This document shows positions 28,426 to 35,940 of a stretch of DNA of 64,000 nt, one piece after another (positions within the stretch are counted from its first letter, which is position 1; each line of letters starts with the position of its first letter). The DNA lies in assembly GCA_949288805.1 (NCBI GenBank), contig CASELL010000006.1:1-64000 (forward strand), in the 5' to 3' direction. A program made the position numbers and the translations under genes. The notes beneath the pieces are model-generated. The model did not search any database. It saw nothing but the letters and a program-made list of their open reading frames with translations, and had not been told where the DNA came from. Origin of the DNA: an uncultured Alphaproteobacteria bacterium (GTDB lineage Bacteria; Pseudomonadota; Alphaproteobacteria; Rickettsiales; UBA1997).

Positions 28426-29777
28426 TTTTGCTCCTTAATTGGTATTATTAATTCAACATTCAAACCACCAAGACTTGAAGTTTTAAAAAACATTTTACCT
28501 TTATGTATGTTAACTATATTTTGAACTATAGAAAGCCCTAATCCCATATTTTTAGAATTATCTTTACTTAATTTATAATATGGTATTTTTACTTTATTTA
28601 AAAATTCTTTTGATATTCCACAACCATCATCTTCAACATTAACAATCATATTAGTAAGGTTTGTTTTTACTGTAATGTTTATATTCTTTTTGTAATATTT
28701 TAAGGAGTTGTTTATTAAATTATTTATACATCTTTTAAAGGAATCTTCTTTAATATAAATATATTCTTTTTTAAGATTATAATTAATTAAAACATTATAA
28801 TTACTTCTTTTATAATCGTTTATTATAGAATCAAAAAAAGATTGTATATTAACTTTTTTAAATTTATCTTCGCTTTCTCCTTTAGCAAACAACAAATATT
28901 CATCAATCATCTTTTCCATTTCTTCTAGATCTTGTTTAAAAAAATTTTTCATGCTTTCATCATCAACAAATTCTAATTGTAATTTCATTCTTGTTAAAGG
29001 AGTTCTTAAATCATGAGATATTTGTGCCAACATAGTTGTTCTATTGTTTATAAGTTGTTTCATTTTATGAACAACATTAACAAAAGCACTTCCCATTTCT
29101 CTAATTTCTTTTGCCCCAGTTGGTTTAAAATTAGTATTGTCTTTTTCTAAATAAGAAAAATCATTAGCAAAATTTTTCAATTTTTCTATCGATCTTAATT
29201 GATTTTTTAAAAATATTAAAGATATACCACTAATAGTAAAAAAAGCAAAAAGATTCCAAAATATAATTAAATCAACTCTTTTTATAAATATTCTATCTCT
29301 CTTAATTTCAAAACTTAAAACTCCATTGTCCTTTTCTATATCAACAACATAGTAATTTTCATCTTTTTTATAAAAACCAACATCACCAAAATTTAAAACA
29401 TATAATTCGTTTTTTAATTGTTTTATTGGATTAAAAAATAAATATCTATTTCCATCATAATTTATTGTCTTTTTTATTTTTTTATCTTTTGTAAAATATA
29501 TTTTAACATTAGAAAATATATTTAATTCGTTTATTATTTTATTATTAACCTGTTTATTTTCTAAAACAAAACTGTCAAATCTATTGTTCAAAATAAATAT
29601 TTCAGTAACCAATATATCAACATTTTGCTTTGATGTATTAGCCCAATATCTATTAAAAAATATATAAAAAAATACCAATTGCATTAATAACATCGGCATT
29701 AAAACTATTAGCAAGAATCTATAAAAAATGCTTTTTGGTAAATTATCTCTAAAAAATTTATTAATCTTTCTAAACAT
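28422..29777 (-). CDS. EnvZ-like sensor histidine kinase
   Basis: A 451-residue inner-membrane kinase. Two membrane helices (about 18-40 and 170-192) bracket a periplasmic sensor region; a HAMP linker follows, then the H-box ISHDLRTPLTRMK near residue 255. The ATPase domain has the N-box NNLINNSLKYYKK, DDGCGIS and MGLGLSIV. All catalytic motifs are present. The EnvZ-type start (short cytoplasmic tail, then hydrophobic helix) and DLRTPL core resemble the rickettsial EnvZ group. No response regulator is adjacent, so it is an orphan here. Confidence 0.88.
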   Translation of the reverse strand: MFRKINKFFRDNLPKSIFYRFLLIVLMPMLLMQLVFFYIFFNRYWANTSKQNVDILVTEIFILNNRFDSFVLENKQVNNKIINELNIFSNVKIYFTKDKKIKKTINYDGNRYLFFNPIKQLKNELYVLNFGDVGFYKKDENYYVVDIEKDNGVLSFEIKRDRIFIKRVDLIIFWNLFAFFTISGISLIFLKNQLRSIEKLKNFANDFSYLEKDNTNFKPTGAKEIREMGSAFVNVVHKMKQLINNRTTMLAQISHDLRTPLTRMKLQLEFVDDESMKNFFKQDLEEMEKMIDEYLLFAKGESEDKFKKVNIQSFFDSIINDYKRSNYNVLINYNLKKEYIYIKEDSFKRCINNLINNSLKYYKKNINITVKTNLTNMIVNVEDDGCGISKEFLNKVKIPYYKLSKDNSKNMGLGLSIVQNIVNIHKGKMFFKTSSLGGLNVELIIPIKEQK

Positions 29778-29778
29778 A

Positions 29779-30474
29779 TTAAAAATCTAATTCAGAATAA
29801 TATTTTGATGGTTTAAATCCAGGTATTTTTTCATAAAGAATATTTCTAAATCCTTTTTTAGATTTTACAGTTATATACCAGTCCTTAAGTTTTTTATATT
29901 TATTCCAATCAATATAGCCTAAATAGTCAATTATAGATATTTGAGCAACTGCAGCAATATCTGCTATAGTGAAAAAATCACAGGCCAACCATTTTCTTTT
30001 TGATAATAAATATTCCATATAATTAGCATGTTTATTAAAATTATTCACTGCAATATCTATCTTAAGAGAATTTGTGTTATTTTTTCCATTAACATAATTT
30101 AAAAATATTTCATCTATAAAATATTTTGTTATTTCATTATAAAATTTTTTATCAAACCACATATGTAATCTTTGTATTTCGTACTTAGATAATAGAGAGT
30201 TTCCTAAAAAATCAAAATAACCAAGTTCTTCACTTTTATGTTCAAAATCATTTATATAATTACATATCAAAAAACTATCAACAATAATTTGATTTGTTTC
30301 AATATTTTTCAATACTGGTGTTTCGCAAGCCTGATTTAAAGATATAAAATCTGGTTTTCTCAACCAATATTTAGTTTCTGTCAATTGATAGTCAATACCC
30401 ATCTCTTCCAAGAAAAATCGCACTTTTCTTGAAAACGGACAAAAATTACAAGAATATAGGGTATATTTACTCAT
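29779..30474 (-). CDS. Glutathione S-transferase-like protein
   Basis: A 231-residue cytosolic protein. The N-terminal thioredoxin-like domain holds the CPFS motif (Cys12-Pro13) and the conserved cis-Pro block ACETPVLKN; the C-terminal all-helical domain contains FFTIADIAAVAQI, with the family N-cap DIA. It could be a GST, a glutaredoxin-like reductase or a stringent-starvation-type protein. It heads the operon with the EnvZ-like kinase, one base apart. Confidence 0.8.
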   Translation of the reverse strand: MSKYTLYSCNFCPFSRKVRFFLEEMGIDYQLTETKYWLRKPDFISLNQACETPVLKNIETNQIIVDSFLICNYINDFEHKSEELGYFDFLGNSLLSKYEIQRLHMWFDKKFYNEITKYFIDEIFLNYVNGKNNTNSLKIDIAVNNFNKHANYMEYLLSKRKWLACDFFTIADIAAVAQISIIDYLGYIDWNKYKKLKDWYITVKSKKGFRNILYEKIPGFKPSKYYSELDF

Positions 30475-30612
30475 TTTAACAAACCAATATTAACATTTAT
30501 ATATTAAAATAAAAAATAAAATAATCTATATTTTTTTTTTATATTATAAAATTATTGAAAAATTAAAAACTAGTTTTTATCATATAAAATGGTTAATAAT
30601 TAAAATAAATAA

Positions 30613-31548
30613 ATGAAAATAAGTTTTATAGGTTCAGGAAGTGTTACATGTAGCACTGCCTTTATGTTAGGAATTAAAAATATTTGTAATGAAATAGTTT
30701 TATTAGATATAAATGAAAACTTCGCAAAAGGTAAAGCAATTGATTTACAACAAGGTTTTATAATGACCGGAAACAATATAAATGTTATAGGAACTAGTAG
30801 TTATGAATATGTTAAAAATTCCGATGTTATAGTAATAACTGCCGGTGTTGCTGATAAAAGTGGTAAATCAAACAGAGAAGAATTATTAGGCATTAATAAA
30901 GGTATTATAGAACAAATAGCAACAAGTTTAAAAGAAGTAATACCAACAGATGAAAAACAACCATTAATAATAATGGTAACAAATCCTCTTGATATTATAT
31001 TAAAACATTTTATAGATTTTGGTGGTTTTAATAAGAAAAAAACAATAGGTTCTGGAAATTGGTTAGATACTGCTAGATTCAAATATTATTTATCTAAAAA
31101 CTTAAATGTACCATTTAACAATATTAGTACAATTACTATGGGTCAACATGGTGCTAAAATGGTTTATTTATTAACACAAACAAATATTAATGGACAACCA
31201 TTGTTAGAATATATTAAAGAAAAAAATATATCAATAGACAAAATAAAAGATATATGTGAACAAGCAACTGCTGGTTCTAATGAAATTATATCTTTATTAG
31301 CAAAAGAAGGAACAATTTTTGGCCCAGCTGTATCAATACACGATATAATTAAATCATATATTAAAAATGAAGATAAATTACTTATAGTTTCTGTTTATTG
31401 TCATGGAGAATATGGAGTAAAAGATCTATGTATTGGTTGTCCTGTTATGTTTAATGGTAATGGTATAAAATACATAATAGAATACAATATAAATAAAGAA
31501 GAAAAAAATTATTTGAAGGGCTCGGTTGATTTTATAAAAAGTTTCTAG
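30613..31548 (+). CDS. Malate dehydrogenase-family (LDH/MDH-like) oxidoreductase
   Basis: A 311-residue NAD-dependent 2-hydroxyacid dehydrogenase of the LDH/MDH fold. The nucleotide site is FIGSGSV (Gly7, Gly9) with Asp32 for NAD ribose, the loop Arg is Arg88, and the catalytic set Asn124, Asp152, Arg155 and His179 (MGQHG) is present. One key residue is odd: at the position equal to LDH Gln102 / MDH Arg102, aligned by eye, there is Asp81. That residue sets the substrate, so malate is not certain. mdh is the most likely identity because Rickettsiales carry one such enzyme. It has its own terminator. Confidence 0.75.
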   Translation: MKISFIGSGSVTCSTAFMLGIKNICNEIVLLDINENFAKGKAIDLQQGFIMTGNNINVIGTSSYEYVKNSDVIVITAGVADKSGKSNREELLGINKGIIEQIATSLKEVIPTDEKQPLIIMVTNPLDIILKHFIDFGGFNKKKTIGSGNWLDTARFKYYLSKNLNVPFNNISTITMGQHGAKMVYLLTQTNINGQPLLEYIKEKNISIDKIKDICEQATAGSNEIISLLAKEGTIFGPAVSIHDIIKSYIKNEDKLLIVSVYCHGEYGVKDLCIGCPVMFNGNGIKYIIEYNINKEEKNYLKGSVDFIKSF

Positions 31549-31571
31549 TATTTATAATTTTTATTATATTT

Positions 31572-31600
31572 AGACTATTCTTTATAGAATAGTCTTTTTT
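31572..31600 (+). terminator. Terminator after the malate dehydrogenase-like gene
   Basis: Perfect 10-bp stem AGACTATTCT/AGAATAGTCT (31572-31581 and 31586-31595), loop TTAT, followed by a T run. Confidence 0.93.
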
Positions 31601-31713
31601 ATATAATTTAATATTTTAATATTTTATTTTATTTATAATTAAATTGTTATTTCTTTTATTTTTAAGTAAGTTGTTGTATAAATGTATCAGATAGGAGAAT
31701 AAATGGAGCTACT

Positions 31714-31887
31714 ATGAATACTACTAATATTAATAAAACACAAGAATCAAAATTAGATAAAAATACAAAAAAAAACAACTCAAAAAAAAAAGAAGAATTA
31801 GATAATTTTTTATTATCTTTATTAAAAATAGAAGACGAACTAAACAATACGATTAATAAAAATACCGATAAAACTAAAGGTCGCTAA
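31714..31887 (+). CDS. Small lysine-rich protein of unknown function (57 residues)
   Basis: A 57-codon ORF, MNTTNINKTQESKLDK..., rich in Lys, Asn and Glu with a hydrophobic patch LDNFLLSLLKIE at residues 29-40 that could form an amphipathic helix. It has GGAG five bases before the ATG and a better AGGAG site serving an overlapping four-residue leader (31703-31717, MELL then stop). Its end overlaps the convergent pilP-like gene by 14 bases. The family is not recognised. It follows the mdh terminator so it needs its own promoter, which is not obvious. Confidence 0.45.
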   Translation: MNTTNINKTQESKLDKNTKKNNSKKKEELDNFLLSLLKIEDELNNTINKNTDKTKGR

Positions 31888-32617
31888 AATTGAAGCTATT
31901 TGCATCAAAAAGATTGTCTAAGTTGAAGTCGGTTGTTTGATTATTTATAGAATTCATTAACAGTTCTTCTTCGTTCCTATATTTTCCATCTATTACTTTG
32001 TTTTCTGATGCTACAAAGGTTTGATTTGGTGATAGTTTAAACAAGAATTCTATTTGATTATTTTCGTTCACCTTATATTCATTTTCTGTTATTTTATTTG
32101 CAGAGTTAATATATGACCATTTAGTTTTATTAACTCTTAACAGAATAGTAGCTTCATTATTATTTATTTTTTGTACAACAAATTCGTTATTTTCGTCATT
32201 ATTTGTTTTATTTGTTATTTTTTTATCATTTATCCATATGGACCAAAAATTATTAGATAAAAATATTATAGATTTTAAATAAATATTTCCAATATCATTC
32301 GAAAAACCACCATCTTCTTCTATTTCTCCGACAATATTACTACTTGTTATGTTTTGTTTATTTATATTTATATCAAGAGCTTTTTTAATAATAGATATAA
32401 TAGAATCTCCAAGCATAAAACTTTTAAAATTTTTATAATAATCATCACTAATTGGAGTTAAAAATATTTCTTCTTTATTAACAAGATTGTCTTTAATCCT
32501 ATTTACAGGATTATTTACAGGAATATCTGGTCCACTTATTTGTGGTTGATTATTATTAGCAATAGAACTATTTATAAAAAAAATAAAAAAAATAAAAATG
32601 AAATATTTATTAATCAT
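31874..32617 (-). CDS. PilP/GspC-like periplasmic protein
   Basis: A 247-residue exported protein with a signal peptide or anchor (residues 1-20) and a Pro/Asn-rich linker. A middle domain at about residues 105-165 reads IYLKSIIFLSNNFWSIWIND, then a VVQKINNNEATILLRV segment. That strand pattern (short beta domain with WSIWINxK...V..I....LL) recalls the HR domain of GspC/PilP. It is the third gene of a tight operon after PilMN-like and PilO-like genes, which supports the reading. The Asn/Asp-rich C-terminus is not conserved. Moderate confidence. Confidence 0.5.
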   Translation of the reverse strand: MINKYFIFIFFIFFINSSIANNNQPQISGPDIPVNNPVNRIKDNLVNKEEIFLTPISDDYYKNFKSFMLGDSIISIIKKALDININKQNITSSNIVGEIEEDGGFSNDIGNIYLKSIIFLSNNFWSIWINDKKITNKTNNDENNEFVVQKINNNEATILLRVNKTKWSYINSANKITENEYKVNENNQIEFLFKLSPNQTFVASENKVIDGKYRNEEELLMNSINNQTTDFNLDNLFDANSFNFSDL

Positions 32618-32619
32618 AG

Positions 32620-33270
32620 TTATTTACCAGAAAATTCAAACCATTGTATTTTTATGTTTACAGAAAAAAGGCCATTATTATCAAACCCATTATTCATTAA
32701 AGATTGTATAAAATCCTTGTTTATATTTTTTATTCGTCTAATCTCAAATTTTTCAATAACAAAAAATATATCTTTATTTTTAAATAAATCATCAAAAAAA
32801 TGATATGCATCGTATTCTGTTAAACAATCAAAAGATATAGTTATTTCTGTATTAAAGACAGAAACAACAGCCCTAGAAACATATGATATATCTGTTGGTA
32901 TTGAAAAAGACATATTAAGGTTGCTTATCGGATATCTAGCAACAATATCTGTAATTAATTTTTTTATATATTCTATGTCTATTCCGTCTTTTTCTTTTTG
33001 TTTTTCTGTAATTACATTATTCCAAGTATCAATATATCTTTTTGTTAACATAGCCCTTCTTTCTATGTCGTTCATTTTAGACCTAACTTCATTTATATCT
33101 TTTAGTATTTTATCTAACTCTTTTCCTTTTTGATTGTTGTGTTTCATAGCTGTATTCATTAAAAAATAAGAAAAAGAAAACAATAAAATTATCATTAAAG
33201 ATATTTTTACTATTTTTGTAAATAATATAATTTTTTTTGTTCTCTTTTTATCTTGGTTGTTTTTTTTCAT
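32620..33270 (-). CDS. PilO-like inner-membrane protein
   Basis: A 216-residue protein with one membrane helix (about 15-37), a coiled coil (about 50-85) and a C-terminal ferredoxin-like domain (about 95-215), the topology of PilO/GspM. It lies directly after the PilMN-like gene (no intergenic base) and three bases before the PilP-like gene. Sequence similarity alone would not identify it; the order and topology do. Confidence 0.55.
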   Translation of the reverse strand: MKKNNQDKKRTKKIILFTKIVKISLMIILLFSFSYFLMNTAMKHNNQKGKELDKILKDINEVRSKMNDIERRAMLTKRYIDTWNNVITEKQKEKDGIDIEYIKKLITDIVARYPISNLNMSFSIPTDISYVSRAVVSVFNTEITISFDCLTEYDAYHFFDDLFKNKDIFFVIEKFEIRRIKNINKDFIQSLMNNGFDNNGLFSVNIKIQWFEFSGK

Positions 33271-34773
33271 TTATTTCTCCGAAAAAGTTACTTTTATTGG
33301 AAAAGTAAAATAGTTTGTATTAAAGTTAATATTTTTTGGTAAATCAGATAAAACTATATTATATTTTGTCATACTTGTTTTTAATGTATTATTAATGTTT
33401 TCATATATTTTAAAAAGATCATCAATTTTTCCACTCTTATTCATTATAACAACATCCAACAATATAACATTTTTATAGCTGTATGTTAAGTTATTTTTTA
33501 ATAAATTATTTATTCTAAAATTAATATTGGTAACAATTAATTCTCCATTTGGAAATAATTTTGAAAAATCAATTAAAAAAGCAAATGGGTTTTTGTTTAC
33601 CATTTTAACATCTGAATAAAAAGAAGTTATGTCAACAATTTCATCTATATTTAAAACATCGCTTCCAAACTCTTCTTTTTTTTTATTGTCTAAATCTTTT
33701 ACAACTTTTTCATAGTTTTTCTTTGCTTCTTCTATTTTATATGTGTATTTTGTAAAAGCTAAAAATGAATAAAAAAATGAAAATATTAAAAACAAAAAAA
33801 CAACAAATCTAAACTTACCAAATATATTTCCAATAAAAGATAAAAATACAAGCTGTTTCATATCTTTGGTAGAAAAACTTATTGTTTTTTTAGAAAACAT
33901 TATCATTTCTTCAAATAATATGTCACCAAATTCTATAAACTTCTCTATCTTCTTCTTCAAACCAAATAATACAGAAAAGTCTAAAAAAGAAAAGCTTTTA
34001 ATTTTATATTTATCTTTAGTATCAAGATTATTCATAAAATTTTTAAAAGCATTACTTGTTATCGTATATATATTTAAATCTTTAGAATCAAAATCTGTAT
34101 AAAATCTTTTTAAATAATCTATATTTCTTGATATGTTTTCATTAAATTGTGTATTAAATTTTTCTTGATTTTCTAAGTTCTGTGTTAAAATTCTAGTAAA
34201 AGACAATTTATTGTTTATAAAAGTAATTTCCCTAAATCCGCTAACTCTATTCTCAATTAAAACAATATCTAGAGATAGTTGTTCTTTTTTTATATTTAAT
34301 TTTCTTTTAATTTTTTTTAATATTCCTTCTGTTTCAAGTGGCAACATATAAATGCCAGCTAATATATTATCTGCCTTGTTATTTATAATATCCAACCATA
34401 TAGACATAACTTCATCTATTGGAGAGGAAATAAACATATATTCCCAATTTCTTGTTTTTTTGTTTCTACCTAAAAACCTTTTATCTTTTAAATCATCTTT
34501 TGGTATTTCATAATTAAATTTTCTTTTAACAAGACTTTGTAAATCAAAAAAACCAACATCTGGAAAAATTTTTTTATTATAATTTTGACCAACATTGTCC
34601 AATATAAAATAAATTGGAACTTTTTTATGCTTTTTAAATAAATCTATAACCTTATTTTGTATTTCTGTATCTGTTATATCTTCAATAACAAAGTTTTCTA
34701 GTATTTTACTTTTAGTATTTAATAAAACTATTGATCCATTGCTACCTATACTAATAGTGAAAAACTTGGACAT
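33271..34773 (-). CDS. PilM-PilN / GspL-like fusion protein
   Basis: A 500-residue bitopic protein. Residues 1-300 are soluble and begin with an actin-like beta-hairpin reading of FFTISIGSNGSIVLL; one membrane helix follows at about 321-341; then a coiled coil (about 345-370) and a C-terminal ferredoxin-like domain. This is the architecture of GspL, or of PilM fused to PilN. With the PilO-like and PilP-like genes it forms a three-gene inner-membrane platform. No secretin, ATPase or pilin gene is in this window. Confidence 0.55.
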   Translation of the reverse strand: MSKFFTISIGSNGSIVLLNTKSKILENFVIEDITDTEIQNKVIDLFKKHKKVPIYFILDNVGQNYNKKIFPDVGFFDLQSLVKRKFNYEIPKDDLKDKRFLGRNKKTRNWEYMFISSPIDEVMSIWLDIINNKADNILAGIYMLPLETEGILKKIKRKLNIKKEQLSLDIVLIENRVSGFREITFINNKLSFTRILTQNLENQEKFNTQFNENISRNIDYLKRFYTDFDSKDLNIYTITSNAFKNFMNNLDTKDKYKIKSFSFLDFSVLFGLKKKIEKFIEFGDILFEEMIMFSKKTISFSTKDMKQLVFLSFIGNIFGKFRFVVFLFLIFSFFYSFLAFTKYTYKIEEAKKNYEKVVKDLDNKKKEEFGSDVLNIDEIVDITSFYSDVKMVNKNPFAFLIDFSKLFPNGELIVTNINFRINNLLKNNLTYSYKNVILLDVVIMNKSGKIDDLFKIYENINNTLKTSMTKYNIVLSDLPKNINFNTNYFTFPIKVTFSEK

Positions 34774-34828
34774 ACTAAAAACTTATTTATATAATAACAT
34801 AATAAAACAATATTTTTTTATTTCAATA

Positions 34829-34904
34829 TGGTGCCATTAACTGGACTTGAACCGGCGACCTACACATTACCAATGTGTTGCTCTACCAACTGAGCTATAA
34901 TGGC
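34829..34904 (-). tRNA. tRNA-Thr (anticodon GGU)
   Basis: Minus-strand cloverleaf: acceptor GCCATTA/TAATGGC, D-arm AGCTCAGTTGGTAGAGCA, anticodon loop TTGGTAA giving GGU, T-loop GGTTCAAGTCC, discriminator A and encoded CCA. Confidence 0.97.
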
Positions 34905-34946
34905 ACTAAATAAAATATATTTTAATATTATTAAATGTCAATATTT

Positions 34947-35630
34947 TTATATATCAAAAACATCAGCAGAATAAAATTTTTTTTCTTCTTTTTTTGTTTT
35001 TAAAATCAAAGCTCCATCTTCATTAATTGTATCAAAAATACCAATATATTCAACATTATCAATTTTTACTTTAATTTCTTCATTTATTTTATAAGCAAAG
35101 TTTAACCATTCGTTTTTTATAATATTAAAACCAAAATTATTTATATTGTTTTGCAAATTTTCAAAATTTTTAATAAAATTATTTATAAAAATATCTTTAT
35201 TTAATTCAAATCCTTCATTTAATAAACTCGTTGCCTTAAAATTTGTATTATCTGGAAAAAAATCTATATTTATACCTATACCAACAACTAAAATATTATC
35301 ATTTTTTTCTAATAACATACCACAAAATTTTTTTTCATTTAAAAGAACATCATTTGGCCATTTTAAATTTAATTTTATATTATCTTTAAAAATATCTTTT
35401 ATTGCTTTTAAAACACATAAACTACTAATAAACGAATAATAATTTATATATTTATCTACTTCTATATTAAAAGCAAAGTATAAATTGTTTGATCTTTTTG
35501 AAGTCCAAACTCTATTATCTTTACCTCTACCTTTTGTTTGTTCTTTGGCAGTTAAAAATGTATTTAATGGATATTTTTTTATTTCATCCATTAAAGTTTC
35601 AACAGAATCTAAATTAATAATATTAAACAT
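34947..35630 (-). CDS. birA: Biotin-protein ligase (BirA type, no DNA-binding domain)
   Basis: Attaches biotin to acetyl- or propionyl-CoA carboxylase via biotinyl-AMP. 227 residues: the GRGKDNRVWTS motif near residues 34-44, the KWPNDVLLN block with the catalytic Lys near 104-112, and a C-terminal cap domain. It lacks the N-terminal helix-turn-helix of E. coli BirA, so it is an enzyme only. It fits with bioB at 22616. The origin-like motif cluster begins about 75 bases upstream of its start. Confidence 0.93.
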   Translation of the reverse strand: MFNIINLDSVETLMDEIKKYPLNTFLTAKEQTKGRGKDNRVWTSKRSNNLYFAFNIEVDKYINYYSFISSLCVLKAIKDIFKDNIKLNLKWPNDVLLNEKKFCGMLLEKNDNILVVGIGINIDFFPDNTNFKATSLLNEGFELNKDIFINNFIKNFENLQNNINNFGFNIIKNEWLNFAYKINEEIKVKIDNVEYIGIFDTINEDGALILKTKKEEKKFYSADVFDI

Positions 35631-35703
35631 ATTTATTTTATTTTATTATTATATAGTTTGTTAATTTGTTAATATCTTATTTTTTAACAAGTTATTATAA
35701 AAG

Positions 35704-35912
35704 TTATTAACAAGTAAAATGTATAATTAAATATTAATAAATCAATATTTTTTTAAAGTTATTAACAGTCTGTTAATAACTTATTAATTTTTATTAACTT
35801 GTTAATAAACATATTAAAAATATAGTTATATTTGTTAATAACTTATTAAAAATAATTTATTAACAACAAAAATAACAACTTATTAACAGAGTTATTAACA
35901 AGTTTATTAACA
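35704..35912. other. Cluster of nine TTATTAACA 9-mers with TTAA-N7-TTAA sites, candidate replication origin
   Basis: The 310-base gap between birA and ftsK has nine exact copies of TTATTAACA: plus strand at 35704, 35759, 35857, 35880, 35892 and 35904; minus strand at 35771, 35800 and 35833. The 35759/35771 pair forms a perfect 12-bp palindrome around GTC (35756-35782). TTATTAACA differs from the DnaA box TTATCCACA at two adjacent positions. Two TTAA-N7-TTAA sites (35773-35787 and 35835-35849), the CtrA consensus, overlap the 9-mers. Rickettsia prowazekii and Caulobacter origins have overlapping DnaA and CtrA sites. No gene fits this stretch. Confidence 0.6.
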
Positions 35913-35940
35913 AAGATTTTTAATTGATATATTAATTATA

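Noticed and set aside
31662-31847. Minus-strand Phe/Ser-rich ORF
   Set aside because: Antisense of the small Lys-rich ORF; low complexity with no ribosome site.
35704-35912. The repeats as a CRISPR array
   Set aside because: The unit is only 9 bases, occurs in both orientations, and spacing is irregular with no spacers of equal length or cas genes.
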